64,000 nt of DNA from Streptomyces sp. DH5 (GCF_020873915.1 NZ_JAHWGP010000040.1:1-64000), one strand, 5' to 3'; counted from the stretch's first letter, positions 10,190 through 19,608 are shown. Made by a program: numbers and translations. Notes: generated by a model from the sequence alone, not told the origin.

Positions 10190-10620
10190 GGGGTTACCCC
10201 GACGAGGCCGCCGGATGGTGGCGGATCGCCGCCGTCGCCGGTTTCACCGCGGCGGCCCACGCGCTGCCCCCCCCTCGACGCCGTGCGTCCCGGCGGCTGC
10301 GTTTCCGCGCTCCGCCCGAAGACGACGCGTGCCGGGCGGCGGACCCGCCCCGCCGGGCACCACGGTGTCCCTGCTGGAGCGCGCCGGCTTCGAGGTGCGC
10401 GACGTGGAGTCGATCCGCGAGCACTACGCCCTCACCCTGCGCCGCTGGGGGGTGCCCCCGGAGGCCGGCCGGGCCCGCGCGGTGGCCCTCGCCGGCCCGG
10501 GGCGGGTCCGCGTGCGGCGGCCGTGCACGGCCGCCTCCGCCCCCGCCTTCGAACACGGCCGCATCGGCGGCGACCAGGTTTCGTCGTACGGGCCGCCCCC
10601 GGGTCCGGCGCCTCCGCGGT
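10190..10620 (+). pseudogene. Remnant of a cyclopropane-fatty-acyl-phospholipid synthase gene
   Basis: Translated fragments match the C-terminal third of CFA synthase/SAM methyltransferases but in different frames. LDAVRPGG (around 10275-10300) matches the post-motif strand and loop. VSLLERAGFEVRDVESIREH followed by YALTLRRWG starts near 10367. AFEHGRIGGDQV starts near 10545. No start codon, SAM-binding GxGxG motif or continuous frame remains, and the segment joining the first two fragments is scrambled. A cfa-type gene occupies this position in S. coelicolor as I recall, so this is a gene lost in place, not a stray fragment. Confidence 0.7.
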
Positions 10621-10645
10621 CCCGCACCTGGAGCCGACACGGCGA

Positions 10646-10674
10646 CGGGCCCCGTCCCATCCGGACGGGGCCCG
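10646..10674 (-). terminator. Terminator after the ABC exporter operon
   Basis: CGGGCCCCGTCC (10646-10657) and GGACGGGGCCCG (10663-10674) form a perfect 12-bp stem with a 5-nt loop, just beyond the minus-strand stop at 10698. Confidence 0.75.
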
Positions 10675-10697
10675 CCTGCCGGGTGTACCGCCTGCGG

Positions 10698-13226
10698 CTA
10701 CTCGGCCTTGATCGCCTGGAGCACGTTCAGCCGTGCGGCCCGCCGCGCCGGCCACAGCGCCGCCAGCACCCCGACCACCGCGGCCAGCAGCAGGAACACG
10801 CCCATCCGGGCCCACGGCAGGACCAGTTCGTACGTCGACAGCGTGTTCCCCATCAGCTCACCGACCGCCCAGCCGAAGAACACCCCGAGTCCGATGCCGA
10901 GCACCCCGCCGAACAGGGAGATCACCAGGGATTCCAGACGGACCATCCGCTTGATGCCCTTGCGGTCCAGGCCGATCGCCCGCAGCATGCCGATCTCCTG
11001 GGCACGCTCGAACACCGACATCGCCAGCGTGTTGATCACGCCGAGGACCGCCACGATCACCGCCATCGCCAGCAGGCCGTAGACCATGTTCAGCACCAGG
11101 GTGAACACCTGCGCGATCTGGTTCGAGAGGTCCTGCTTGTCCTGGACCTGGATGCCCGGGTTGCTGCCCAGGGCCTTCTCCAGCGACTCCTTCGCCGCGT
11201 CGGACGTTCCGTCGGCGGTCTTCACCATGACCAGCATGTCGGACGGCTCCGACTCGTGCGGAGCGAGCGTCGCGGTGTCGATCATGATGCCGCTGATCAT
11301 CTCGTTGGCCACGTAGACGCCGGCGACCGTCAGCCGCTGCTTCTCGCCGTCCTCGTAGGCGACGGTGAAGGCCGACCCCGTCGTCCAGCCGTACGACTTC
11401 GCCGTGCCGTCGTCCACGACCACCCGCGCGCCGCCGACGTCGAAGGCGCCGGACTCCATCTCGAACTCGGTCAGCTCGTCGAACGCCGAGCCGGTGACAC
11501 CGGTCAGGAACTCGGTCTCGCCGTCGATGCGGGAGGCCGCGTTGCGCATCGGGCTGGTGGCGGTGACGCCGTCGGCCCGTTCCAGCGTCTCCGCGACGTC
11601 CGGCGACAGCGCGCGGCCGTTCACCATGGACACCACGTAGTCCGCCTCGATCGAGTCGGCCGCCATCTTGTCGATGGACTTCTGCAGGCTGCCGGCCGCC
11701 ACCGTCATACCGGTGATCAGGGTGAGTCCGATCATCAGCGCGGAGGCGGTGGCCGCGGTACGGCGCGGGTTGCGCACCGAGTTCTGCCGGGCCAGCTTGC
11801 CGGATACCCCGAAGACCCGCAGGACCGGGGCGGCAGCGGCGATCAGCGGACGGGACAGCAGCGGGGTCAGGACGAAGACACCGATGATCAGCAGTACCGC
11901 GCCGATGCCCATGGGCACCTGGCCGTCCGAACCGCTCATCGTCGTGGCCGCGAGGACCACCGCGACACCGGCCGCCGAGAACAGCGCGCCCAGCGTGTTG
12001 CGCAGCACCAGCGACTTGGTGGTCGCCTGGGCGTGCAGGGCGCTCATCGCCGCCACCGGCGGGATCTTCGCGGCCCGGCGGCCGGGCAGCCACGCGGCGA
12101 GCATGGTGACCACGATGCCGACGACGAACGCGGAGACGACCGTACCCGGGCTGATCACCAGCGGCCCGTCCGGCATGGGCGCGTCCAGTGTGCCCATCAG
12201 GGAGCGCAGACCGATGCCGATGCCGACACCGGCGACCAGCCCCGCGACCGCGGCGACCGCGCCCACCACGAACGCCTCGATCAGCACCGAGCGCGTGACC
12301 TGGCGGCGGGAGGCACCGACGGCGCGCATCAGCGCCAGTTCCCTGGTGCGCTGGGCGACCAGCATGGTGAAGGTGTTGGCGATGATGAACGTGCCGACGA
12401 ACAGCGCGATACCGGCGAACACCAGCAGCCCCTGCTTCAGACCGCTCATCGAGGAGGCGATCGTCTCCGCCTGGTCCTCGGCGAGCCGTGTGCCGGTCGT
12501 GGTCTCCACGACGTCGGCGGGCAGCGCCTCCTCCAGCTGGGCCCGGAGCGCGGTGTCGCTGACACCGTCCTTCGCCTTGACGGCGATCTCGTCGAAGACA
12601 CCCTCCTTGCCGAACAGCTTCTGCGCGGTCGCCGTGTCGAACAGCGTGAGGCTGCCGCCGGCCGCGACGTTGCCGTCGTCGGTGGTGAAGATGCCGGTGA
12701 TCACCGGCTCCAGCACGGGACCGTCGACCGACATCCGCACGGTGTCGCCGACCTCGAACCCGGCGCGCTCCGCCGTCTCGGAGTCGATGAGGATCTCGCC
12801 CTCACCCCGGGGCGCCCGGCCCTCGGTCAGCGGATAGCGGGGGTCCTCGTCGCCCCAGTGGTTGCCGCCCTGCGACTGGAAGCCGTCGCCGATCAGCTCG
12901 CCGTCCTTGCCGGCGATCGCGGTGAAGCCGGTGACGATCCCGATGGCCCGCTCGGCGCCGGGCACCCGGGCGCTCTCCTCGACCAGGGCGCGGGTCAGCT
13001 CCTGCGGCTCGCCGACCCGGTCGCCCTCGGCCTCCTTCCAGCCGGGGGTGACGGCGACGTCGACGTGGTCGAAGCCCTTGGCCGACTGCTTCTGCAGGGC
13101 GGCGGAGATGGTGTTGGTGAAGACCAGGGTCCCCGACACGAAGGCCACGCCGAGCATCACGGCGAGCACGGTCATCAGGAGCCGGGCCTTGTGCGCGGAG
13201 ACGTTGCGCAAGGCGGTACGGAGCAT
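10698..13226 (-). CDS. ABC transporter permease, FtsX-like (MacB family)
   Basis: This large membrane protein of 842 residues has two FtsX domains. The N-terminal membrane span is at about 17-37 (LLMTVLAVMLGVAFVSGTL), followed by a periplasmic MacB-like domain. A first FtsX core spans about 265-400 (AGIALFVGTFIIANTFTMLV), with repeated spans near 415-480. A second extracellular domain follows, and the last FtsX core contains MVYGLLAMAVIVAVLGVIN. It ends ARLNVLQAIKAE, the standard family C-terminus. It pairs with the ATPase 67 bp upstream. Such mechanotransmitting exporters move lipoproteins, peptides or drugs; no substrate can be inferred. Confidence 0.93.
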   Translation of the reverse strand: MLRTALRNVSAHKARLLMTVLAVMLGVAFVSGTLVFTNTISAALQKQSAKGFDHVDVAVTPGWKEAEGDRVGEPQELTRALVEESARVPGAERAIGIVTGFTAIAGKDGELIGDGFQSQGGNHWGDEDPRYPLTEGRAPRGEGEILIDSETAERAGFEVGDTVRMSVDGPVLEPVITGIFTTDDGNVAAGGSLTLFDTATAQKLFGKEGVFDEIAVKAKDGVSDTALRAQLEEALPADVVETTTGTRLAEDQAETIASSMSGLKQGLLVFAGIALFVGTFIIANTFTMLVAQRTRELALMRAVGASRRQVTRSVLIEAFVVGAVAAVAGLVAGVGIGIGLRSLMGTLDAPMPDGPLVISPGTVVSAFVVGIVVTMLAAWLPGRRAAKIPPVAAMSALHAQATTKSLVLRNTLGALFSAAGVAVVLAATTMSGSDGQVPMGIGAVLLIIGVFVLTPLLSRPLIAAAAPVLRVFGVSGKLARQNSVRNPRRTAATASALMIGLTLITGMTVAAGSLQKSIDKMAADSIEADYVVSMVNGRALSPDVAETLERADGVTATSPMRNAASRIDGETEFLTGVTGSAFDELTEFEMESGAFDVGGARVVVDDGTAKSYGWTTGSAFTVAYEDGEKQRLTVAGVYVANEMISGIMIDTATLAPHESEPSDMLVMVKTADGTSDAAKESLEKALGSNPGIQVQDKQDLSNQIAQVFTLVLNMVYGLLAMAVIVAVLGVINTLAMSVFERAQEIGMLRAIGLDRKGIKRMVRLESLVISLFGGVLGIGLGVFFGWAVGELMGNTLSTYELVLPWARMGVFLLLAAVVGVLAALWPARRAARLNVLQAIKAE

Positions 13227-13293
13227 GGGAGTCTTCTCGAGTCCAGACGTACGGGAAAGGGCGGACGGGCGGGCGGCGGAGCCGCCGGGCGGG

Positions 13294-14064
13294 TCAGCTG
13301 GTGCGGCCCTTGGCGTCGAACCGCTTCATCCGGTCGAGCACCGAGTCGGCCGTCGGCCCGTGCATCTCGTCCACGATCCGGCCGTCCGCGAGGAACACCA
13401 CGCGGTCCGCGTAGGCGGCGGCGACCGGGTCGTGGGTCACCATCACCACCGTCTGCCCCATTTCGCGCACGGAGTTGCGCAGGAAGCCCAGCACCTCGGC
13501 GCCGGAGCGGGAGTCGAGGTTCCCGGTGGGCTCGTCACCGAAGATGATCTCGGGCCGGGAGGCCAGTGCCCGCGCCACGGCGACCCGCTGCTGCTGACCG
13601 CCGGAGAGCTGCGAGGGCCGGTGGCCCAGCCGGTCCGCGAGTCCGACCATCCGGATCACGCTGTCCAGCCACTCCTTGTCCGGCCTGCGGCCGGCGATGT
13701 CCATAGGGAGGGTGATGTTCTCCAGGGCGGACAGCGTCGGGAGCAGGTTGAACGCCTGGAAGATGAAGCCGATCTTGTCCCGGCGCAGCCGGGTCAGCTG
13801 CTTGTCCTTCAGCGAGCCCAGCTCCGTCTCGCCGATGCGCACGGACCCCGAGGAGAACGTGTCGAGCCCGGCGACGCAGTGCATCAGCGTGGACTTGCCG
13901 GAGCCGGAGGGCCCCATGATCGCGGTGAACTCGGCCTGCCGGAAGGCGACGGAGACCCGGTCCAGGGCGACCACCTGGGTCTCGCCCTGACCGTAGATCT
14001 TCGACAGCTCCGTGGCGCGGGCGGCCACGGCGGTGGTCCGGTCGGCGAGGGGTGCGGTGGTCAC
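13294..14064 (-). CDS. ABC transporter ATP-binding protein (LolD/MacB type)
   Basis: This cytoplasmic ATPase of 256 residues drives the FtsX-type permease encoded next. Walker A is GPSGSGKST (51-59), the Q-loop is Q103, the signature is LSGGQ (153-157), and the Walker B Asp-Glu pair is D177-E178. The IFQAFNLLPTLSALENITLP segment marks the MacB/LolD subfamily. The GTG at 14064 is chosen because AGGAG (14079-14075) lies ten bases upstream; a GTG at 14106 would add 14 unconserved residues. Confidence 0.93.
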   Translation of the reverse strand: MTTAPLADRTTAVAARATELSKIYGQGETQVVALDRVSVAFRQAEFTAIMGPSGSGKSTLMHCVAGLDTFSSGSVRIGETELGSLKDKQLTRLRRDKIGFIFQAFNLLPTLSALENITLPMDIAGRRPDKEWLDSVIRMVGLADRLGHRPSQLSGGQQQRVAVARALASRPEIIFGDEPTGNLDSRSGAEVLGFLRNSVREMGQTVVMVTHDPVAAAYADRVVFLADGRIVDEMHGPTADSVLDRMKRFDAKGRTS

Positions 14065-14454
14065 GGGATGGACGCTCCTGTCGGGACGGCGTGTGCTCGG
14101 GGACACGGTCCATCCTCTCGGCGCATTGCCGCCGTGTAGTCACCCGCTGCTCCCGTTCCGGGGGGCGACCAGGGACGGACCGGAGGGCCTCGCGTCATAC
14201 CTGAGGATGACCGCGTACCCGGAGCCGGCCCTACCGAGAACGGGTGGAGCGCCCTTGTTCGGACGGTGAAATTACGTCATTCCGCATACATGGCGGGGCG
14301 TCAGACGCGAGGCTGTTGGCACGTGCTGACGGCGAGTTCCAAGTGCTGATGGACCCTCAGGCGTCAATAAAATAAGACAAGATCGGTCCATCCTGCCGTC
14401 GGCGGTGCGATGGCCACCGATAGGGTCGGAGCCGCGAAGCGGAGCCCATGGCCT
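14065..14454. other. Intergenic region before bldA
   Basis: No gene is seen in these 390 bases. The part from 14360 to 14390 is unusually AT-rich (gcgtcaataaaataagacaa). A TAGGGT hexamer at 14421-14426 could be the bldA -10, giving a leader of about 20 nt, but no convincing -35 is present. Confidence 0.4.
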
Positions 14455-14541
14455 GCCCGGATGGTGGAATGCAGACACGGCGAGCTTAAACCTCGCTGCC
14501 CCTGAGCGGGCGTGCCGGTTCAAGTCCGGCTCCGGGCACCA
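14455..14541 (+). tRNA. bldA: tRNA-Leu (anticodon UAA), the developmental tRNA BldA
   Basis: This class II tRNA of 87 nt has CCA encoded at 14539-14541. The acceptor stem is GCCCGGA (14455-14461) with TCCGGGC (14531-14537), and the anticodon stem is GCGAG/CTCGC. The loop CTTAAAC (14485-14491) has anticodon TAA at 14487-14489. A long variable arm follows, then the GGTTCAAGTCC T-loop region. It is the tRNA that reads the rare UUA codon. In Streptomyces this is bldA, whose loss blocks aerial growth and much antibiotic production because regulatory genes such as adpA carry TTA codons. Confidence 0.97.
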
Positions 14542-14619
14542 CCACGCTTCCCCCGGTGATCGGCAGGAAGCCCCGCCGCCGTCTCCTCGCGTCCACGGGA
14601 TGGGCGCAGATCACGTTCA

Positions 14620-15440
14620 TGCACGCGCACACCGGGACCGTCCCGGACCGTGGACGTGCTGCGGCCCGCCAGGGCCGGGCGCGGCTGGACCGGGAAGGGC
14701 TGCGGCACGACGGGATCGGGCTGCGGTTCGACCGGCGGGGGCGCCGGGCCGACTCCCCCGGGCTCGCCGGCGGGCGGTTCGTGACGGTCCACGCGCAGAC
14801 CGCAATGTGCAAGGACCCCATCGCCCCCCAGCTCGCCGAGGGCGGGCCGCTGCTGTCCGAGGCCGAGGCGGTGAGAGCGCCGAGGACGCGGACGGGGACG
14901 CGGACGCGGACATGGCGACGCCGCGCGTGCGCTTCCGGCGCCGGGGCCGCGACGAAGTGGCTTCGCTCTGCTGTCCCGGCGTACCCCGCGCTGTCCCGGC
15001 GTACCCGCCGTCTCCCGCCTCTACCTCCAGGTGCCCGCGGGGACCTGGACGGGGGAGTGGAGCCGCGAGCGGATCCGGCGGGAACCCGGAACGCCGGCTG
15101 GAGACCGCCGACGACCGGGCGCTGCGGCGCGGGCCTGTCCTGCGGAAGTCGGTCACCTCCGTGCGGTCCTTCGTCCACGAGCCCGTGCGGTACGGCCGGC
15201 TGTTCCCCGCCGGCGCACCGCTCGGAGACCGGTTCGGCCGAGCTGCTCGGCACCTGTTCCGCCGACTGCCTGCGCCGGGTCCGGCAGGCGGAGCGCTTCT
15301 CCCCCGGCCCGGCCGCCCTGCAGCACCGCACCCCGGACGCCACCGCCTTCGAGGACCGCCCCCAGCTCACCCGCCTGGGCCGCCGGGACCGACCCCGTCG
15401 GGGCCTGCACGGGCTTCACCGCCGTTCGAGCGGATGATCT
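14620..15440 (+). pseudogene. Decayed pobA (4-hydroxybenzoate 3-monooxygenase)
   Basis: Pieces of a p-hydroxybenzoate hydroxylase appear in order but in at least two frames. EGLRHDGIGLRFDRRGRR with GGRFVTVHAQTAMCKDPIA and GGPLLSEAEAV lie at about 14690-14870. VSRLYLQVPAGTWTGEWS lies near 15015-15065. LRKSVTSVRSFVHEPVRYGR lies near 15140-15200, and ELLGTCSADCLRRVRQAERF near 15240-15300. The N-terminal FAD GxGxxG region, most of the middle and the GDAAH flavin motif are lost; GRLFLAGD has become GRLFPAG. No intact frame survives, so the strain would need another route for 4-hydroxybenzoate. Confidence 0.8.
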
Positions 15441-15627
15441 CCGTCCGGTTCCGGGCAGGTACCGGGTCGGTCATGGTTGCGTCCCTCCTGATGAGGGGAA
15501 TCACGCAGCCGCGTAGCGTGTTGGGCAGCAAGACGAGGGAAAGATCCTCCCCAAGCATTAGGGTCAATCCTTTGCCTACCTATTACTCTTGAGCCAAGGC
15601 CGCAGCGAGTGGCCATGGAGGAGTGAA

Positions 15628-16533
15628 ATGAGGAGCAGAAACCCGGTCTTCTCGCGACGGGGGTTCAGCCGCGACAACGGCTACGCGGGCTTCAACACCG
15701 CGCCGCAGGCCGGGGGTCCCGCTGTCGCCACGCAGGCCAACCCGTACGCGCAGCCGACGGGCAACCCGTACGCGCAGAACCCCTACGCGCAGAACCCCTA
15801 CGCGCAGCAGGACCAGCAGTACGGCGCGCCGCAGGCACCGGCCACCACCGGCCGGATGACGATCGACGACGTCATCATCCGCACGGCGAGCACGCTCGGC
15901 CTGCTGATCGTGACGGCCGCGCTCTCCTGGGCGCTGCTGCCGGTCGACGACGCCAACATCAGCCGGTCCTACGGCATCGCCATCGGCGCCGCCCTGATCG
16001 GCATGGTCCTGGCGCTCGTGCAGTCCTTCAAGCGCAAGCCCACGCCGGCGCTGATCCTGACGTACGCCGCGTTCGAGGGTGTCTTCCTCGGCGTGATCTC
16101 CAGCATCGTCGACAACCGCATCGCCGACGGCGCGGCCATGCAGGCCGTGCTCGGCACCATGGCGGTCTTCGCCGGTGTGCTGGTGGCGTACAAGGCGGGC
16201 TGGATCCGCGTCAACCGCCGCTTCTACGGCTTCGTGATGGCGGCCGCCCTCGGCTTCATCCTGCTGATGGCCGTGAACCTGCTGTTCGCGGTGATCGGCG
16301 GCGGCGACGGCCTCGGCTTCCGCAGCGGTCCGCTCGGCATCGTCTTCGGGATCGTCGGCATCATCCTCGGTGCCTGCTTCCTCGCCCTGGACTTCAAGCA
16401 GGTCGAGGACGGCATCGCCTACGGCGCCCCGCGCGAGGAGGCCTGGTTCGCCGCCTTCGGCCTCACGCTGACGCTGGTGTGGATCTACATGGAGTTCCTG
16501 CGACTCATCGCGATCTTCAACAGCAGCGACTGA
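15628..16533 (+). CDS. Bax inhibitor-1 / YccA family membrane protein
   Basis: This polytopic inner-membrane protein of 301 residues belongs to the bacterial BI-1/TMBIM superfamily, whose members are proposed calcium leak channels. The N-terminal cytoplasmic tail (about 1-82) is Pro/Tyr/Gln-rich and contains NPYAQ repeats encoded by a 15-bp DNA repeat (15739-15810). Seven membrane segments follow from about residue 92. An acidic, probably channel-facing segment lies near the end (DFKQVEDGIAYGAPREEAWF). The ATG at 15628 has GGAGG six bases upstream; an earlier ATG at 15589 has none. The physiological role in Streptomyces is unknown. Confidence 0.9.
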   Translation: MRSRNPVFSRRGFSRDNGYAGFNTAPQAGGPAVATQANPYAQPTGNPYAQNPYAQNPYAQQDQQYGAPQAPATTGRMTIDDVIIRTASTLGLLIVTAALSWALLPVDDANISRSYGIAIGAALIGMVLALVQSFKRKPTPALILTYAAFEGVFLGVISSIVDNRIADGAAMQAVLGTMAVFAGVLVAYKAGWIRVNRRFYGFVMAAALGFILLMAVNLLFAVIGGGDGLGFRSGPLGIVFGIVGIILGACFLALDFKQVEDGIAYGAPREEAWFAAFGLTLTLVWIYMEFLRLIAIFNSSD

Positions 16534-16567
16534 CGACGGCCGGCGTCCCGTACGCCACCGACGCCAC

Positions 16568-16600
16568 ACGAAGGGCCCCGGTTCCACCGGGGCCCTTCGT
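16568..16600 (+). terminator. Terminator after the BI-1 gene
   Basis: ACGAAGGGCCCCGGT (16568-16582) pairs perfectly with ACCGGGGCCCTTCGT (16586-16600) across a 3-nt loop. Confidence 0.85.
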
Positions 16601-16789
16601 CGTGCGTGGCCGTACGCCAGGCCGTACTCGGGCCGGAGCCGGCTGACGCTTCTCCTCGAAACGGAACAGCGACGGGCCTTCTCCGACGGTACGCAGCCAG
16701 TCGGAGATCCCACGACCGGTGCAGTGCGCGATGCGGGCTAACGCGTTGTCCGTTGGCGACGGTCCTGTCGGGCCGCGTACGCTCGCCGC

Positions 16790-17101
16790 GTGGTTGATAC
16801 GACGCCCTTCACCCGAGCCGTGGATCATTTCGCCGACCGACTGCGGGCCGCGCCGCAGAGCCGGCTGCAACGGGGCGGGGCCGCCGAGGCGCTCGCTCTG
16901 GCCAGGGAGTTGGCGCGGCGCACCCAGCTCGTCGAGGAGCCGGGCACCGAGCCGCGCGAGATGCCCGACGCGGGCATGTTCGCCGCCGCCGACCAGATCA
17001 CCGTCGCCGGGCACGACCTGGCCCTCGTACTGAAGAACGACGAGGAGGTCGGGGAAGCGGTACGGCTGGTGGAGGAGGCGCGGGAGCGCGCCGGGGTGTA
17101 G
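16790..17101 (+). CDS. Conserved small hypothetical protein
   Basis: A soluble, mainly helical protein of 103 residues, rich in Ala, Arg, Glu and Leu, with no signal peptide, membrane span or recognised domain. Strong third-position GC supports coding. The GTG has no ribosome binding site. A TACGCT hexamer (16778-16783) ends six bases before it and TTGGCG (16753-16758) could be the -35, so a leaderless transcript is likely. It converges on the next gene with 38 bp between. Confidence 0.7.
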   Translation: MVDTTPFTRAVDHFADRLRAAPQSRLQRGGAAEALALARELARRTQLVEEPGTEPREMPDAGMFAAADQITVAGHDLALVLKNDEEVGEAVRLVEEARERAGV

Positions 17102-17139
17102 CCGCGCGGAGGCGGGCCGCCGGCGCCGGGACCCGGGGG

Positions 17140-17922
17140 CTAGAGGGACGCGATGACGCGGTCCGCCAGGATGTAGACGCTCTCCTCGCCGCAGGCGAAG
17201 GTCAGCGTGTACGCGCCCGAGACGCCGGAACCGCCCAGCAGGTACGGGGTCTCGCCCGCGCGCAGGGCCGCCGCCAGGCGCTCCGCGGTCTCCCGGTGGC
17301 CGGGCGTCATGCACAGCGTCGTCCCGTCGGCGAACACGTAGACGTCCAGCGTGCCCAGCGGGCCCGGGCGGACATCGGTCAGCCCGGTCCGGGAACCGGC
17401 CAGCTCCTCCAGGGCCGTCACGGTGCGCTCGTGGTCGTTCACCACCGGCGAGGAGTTCGGTACGAAGTCCGGGTGCGAGGGGTGACGGCGGCGGGCCGCC
17501 GCCAGCTCCGGGGAGTCCCCCGGGTGCTCCTCGGTCTCGGAACCCGGCTCGCTCACCGGCTCCAGGCCCGCGAAGTCGGCCTGCCGGGGCAGGAACAGCT
17601 CGCTGTCGGCCAGGCCGCCCAGCAGGGACGGCGCGTCGGAGGCGTCACGCGTCTCCTGGGCGGCCCAGAAGGCCCGCGCCTCGGCGAGCTCACGCTCCCG
17701 CTCCTCGGCGAGCGCGTCCGCCACCGCCGCACGTATCTCGTCGGCGTCGGCCGCACGGGCCGAGGGAACGCGTGCGTGCCCGTCGGCGGTCCGGATCCTC
17801 GCCAGCTCGGTGTGCAGGGCCGCGACCTGCCGGCGCAGCACCATGATGCTGCGCAGCACGGCGACGCCCACGGCTCCGGTGGCGGCCGTGGTGACCAACA
17901 GGGCGATCGGCATGGCGCTCAC
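17140..17922 (-). CDS. Membrane-anchored hypothetical protein with coiled coil
   Basis: A 260-residue protein with one N-terminal membrane anchor (about 4-25, [20 protein letters not shown]). A predicted coiled coil follows (about 27-90, including [18 protein letters not shown]), then an acidic Pro-rich stretch and a folded C-terminal domain (about 165-260) beginning [20 protein letters not shown] start with GGGAG seven bases upstream. I do not recognise the family, though it looks like a conserved Streptomyces protein. Confidence 0.75.
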   Translation of the reverse strand: MSAMPIALLVTTAATGAVGVAVLRSIMVLRRQVAALHTELARIRTADGHARVPSARAADADEIRAAVADALAEERERELAEARAFWAAQETRDASDAPSLLGGLADSELFLPRQADFAGLEPVSEPGSETEEHPGDSPELAAARRRHPSHPDFVPNSSPVVNDHERTVTALEELAGSRTGLTDVRPGPLGTLDVYVFADGTTLCMTPGHRETAERLAAALRAGETPYLLGGSGVSGAYTLTFACGEESVYILADRVIASL

Positions 17923-18119
17923 TGACGTACTCCCGGTTCACAGTCGACCCCCGACTTCCTACATCAGCTTGAAGGGCGGACTGACCTTCTGTCAGTGCGT
18001 AACATCACGAAACGGACAGCTCTTTGGTGCCGGGTCCGCCAGGGGGGCGACGCTGACCTGCGGTGATGCCTCCAACGGGAGGTGTAGGTCACATCCTGGG
18101 GGAGATTGGATCACAAAAC

Positions 18120-18153
18120 GGCCCGGACCCCCGGCCGGCCGGGGGTCCGGGCC
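18120..18153 (-). terminator. Terminator after the thiolase gene
   Basis: A perfect 34-nt palindrome, each arm GGCCCGGACCCCCGGCC or its complement, is followed on the minus strand by GTTTTGTG. This orientation fits the end of the minus-strand thiolase gene. Confidence 0.85.
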
Positions 18154-18213
18154 TGTGGTGCACGCACCGTGCCCCGGCGGCTACCGTGCGGTCGCCGCCG
18201 GGGTCCGGGACGG

Positions 18214-19434
18214 TCAGCTCAGGCGCTCGATGACCATCGCCATGCCCTGGCCACCGCCGACGCACATCGTCTCCAGGCCGAACTGCTTGTCGTGGAACTG
18301 GAGGGAGTTGATGAGCGTGCCGGTGATGCGGGCGCCGGTCATGCCGAAGGGGTGGCCGACGGCGATGGCGCCGCCGTTGACGTTCACCTTCTCCAGGGGG
18401 ATGCCGAGGTCGCGGTAGGAGGGGATCACCTGGGCCGCGAACGCCTCGTTGATCTCCACGAGGTCGATGTCGCCGGCGGTCAGGCCGGCGCGGGACAGCG
18501 CCTGCTTGCTCGCCTCGACCGGGCCGAGGCCCATGATCTCCGGGGAGAGGCCGGAGACGCCGGTGGAGACGATCCGGGCGAGCGGGGTGAGGCCGAGCTC
18601 GCGGGCCTTGGTGTCGCTCATGATGACGAGCGCGGCGGCACCGTCGTTGAGCGGGCAGCAGTTGCCCGCGGTGACGAGCCCGTCCGGGCGGAACACCGGC
18701 TTGAGCCCCTGGACGCCCTCCAGGGTGACGCCGGCGCGGGGGCCGTCGTCCTTGCTGACGACCGTGCCGTCGGGCAGCGTCACCGGGGTGATCTCGCGCT
18801 CCCAGAAGCCGTTCTTGATGGCTTCCTCAGCGAGGTTCTGCGAACGGACGCCGAACTCGTCCATGTCCTGGCGGGTGACGCCCTTGAGGCGGGCGAGGTT
18901 CTCGGCGGTCTGCCCCATCGCGATGTAGGGGTCGGGCAGCAGGCCGTCCTCGCGCGGGTCGTGCCAGGTCGAGCCCTCCGACTCCGCGACGGCGGCGGTG
19001 CGGGCCTCGGCCTCCGCGAACAGGGGGTTGCGGGTGTCCGGGAGGCTGTCGGAGTTGCCCTTGACGAAGCGCGAGACGGTCTCGACCCCGGCCGAGATGA
19101 AGACGTCGCCCTCACCGGCCTTGATGGCGTGCAGGGCCATGCGGGAGGTCTGCAGCGAGGACGAGCAGTAGCGGGTGACGGTGCAGCCGGGGAGGTGGTC
19201 CATTCCCATCTGCACGGCGACGACGCGTCCGAGGTTGTTGCCCTGCTCACCGCCGGGGAGGCCGCAGCCGAGCATCAGGTCCTCGATGTCCTTCGGGTCC
19301 AGCTCGGGGACCTTGGCGAGGGCGGCCTGGATGATCGTGGCGGTCAGGTCGTCCGGGCGCATGTCCTTCAGGGAGCCCTTGAAGGCGCGGCCGATGGGGG
19401 AGCGGGCGGCAGAGACGATCACGGCTTCGGGCAT
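18214..19434 (-). CDS. Acetyl-CoA C-acyltransferase (thiolase)
   Basis: This degradative-type thiolase of 406 residues cleaves 3-ketoacyl-CoA or condenses acetyl-CoA units. The nucleophilic cysteine is C90 in RYCSSSLQT, the active-site histidine H361 is in [16 protein letters not shown], and the second cysteine C391 is in MCVGGGQG. The NEAFAAQ motif is also present. No hydratase/dehydrogenase partner adjoins it. The ATG at 19434 has GGAG five bases upstream, whereas a GTG three bases earlier is too close. A palindromic site at 19597-19608 may control it. Confidence 0.93.
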   Translation of the reverse strand: MPEAVIVSAARSPIGRAFKGSLKDMRPDDLTATIIQAALAKVPELDPKDIEDLMLGCGLPGGEQGNNLGRVVAVQMGMDHLPGCTVTRYCSSSLQTSRMALHAIKAGEGDVFISAGVETVSRFVKGNSDSLPDTRNPLFAEAEARTAAVAESEGSTWHDPREDGLLPDPYIAMGQTAENLARLKGVTRQDMDEFGVRSQNLAEEAIKNGFWEREITPVTLPDGTVVSKDDGPRAGVTLEGVQGLKPVFRPDGLVTAGNCCPLNDGAAALVIMSDTKARELGLTPLARIVSTGVSGLSPEIMGLGPVEASKQALSRAGLTAGDIDLVEINEAFAAQVIPSYRDLGIPLEKVNVNGGAIAVGHPFGMTGARITGTLINSLQFHDKQFGLETMCVGGGQGMAMVIERLS

Positions 19435-19596
19435 CACGGCTCCAGACGGAAAGGGGCGGCGCGTAGCGCCTCGTTGAGGGGGGTGGTCGGGCGACGGGTG
19501 GGCATACCGGCGGGTTGGTGCGGGCTCTCTGGGAAGTTACCTGTCCGTACCGTCCCGGTCACTGCTCCGACGGTGTGACATGGACCGCAACTGTCT

Positions 19597-19608
19597 AAGC
19601 GCTTGCTT
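19597..19608 (-). promoter_or_regulatory. Possible TetR-type operator for the thiolase gene
   Basis: AAGCGCTTGCTT contains the palindrome AAGCGCTT and an overlapping AAGC..GCTT arrangement (AAGCAAGCGCTT on the other strand). It lies 163 bp before the thiolase start. Similar AAGCAAG-CTTGCTT motifs serve TetR regulators of acyl-CoA degradation in actinobacteria. This is only a motif resemblance. Confidence 0.35.

Noticed and set aside
10113-13547. 1144-codon plus-strand frame antisense to the ABC permease
   Set aside because: Its His/Arg/Gln/Asp-rich composition is the reverse-complement shadow of a membrane protein; only its first part (to about 10620) overlaps the real cfa remnant.
14455-14541. 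tRNA as an integration site for a mobile element
   Set aside because: No integrase, direct repeat of the tRNA 3' end or phage-like gene was seen downstream; the neighbour is a decayed pobA.
18106-19578. 490-codon plus-strand frame antisense to the thiolase
   Set aside because: It is a composition shadow; the thiolase on the minus strand has all catalytic residues.
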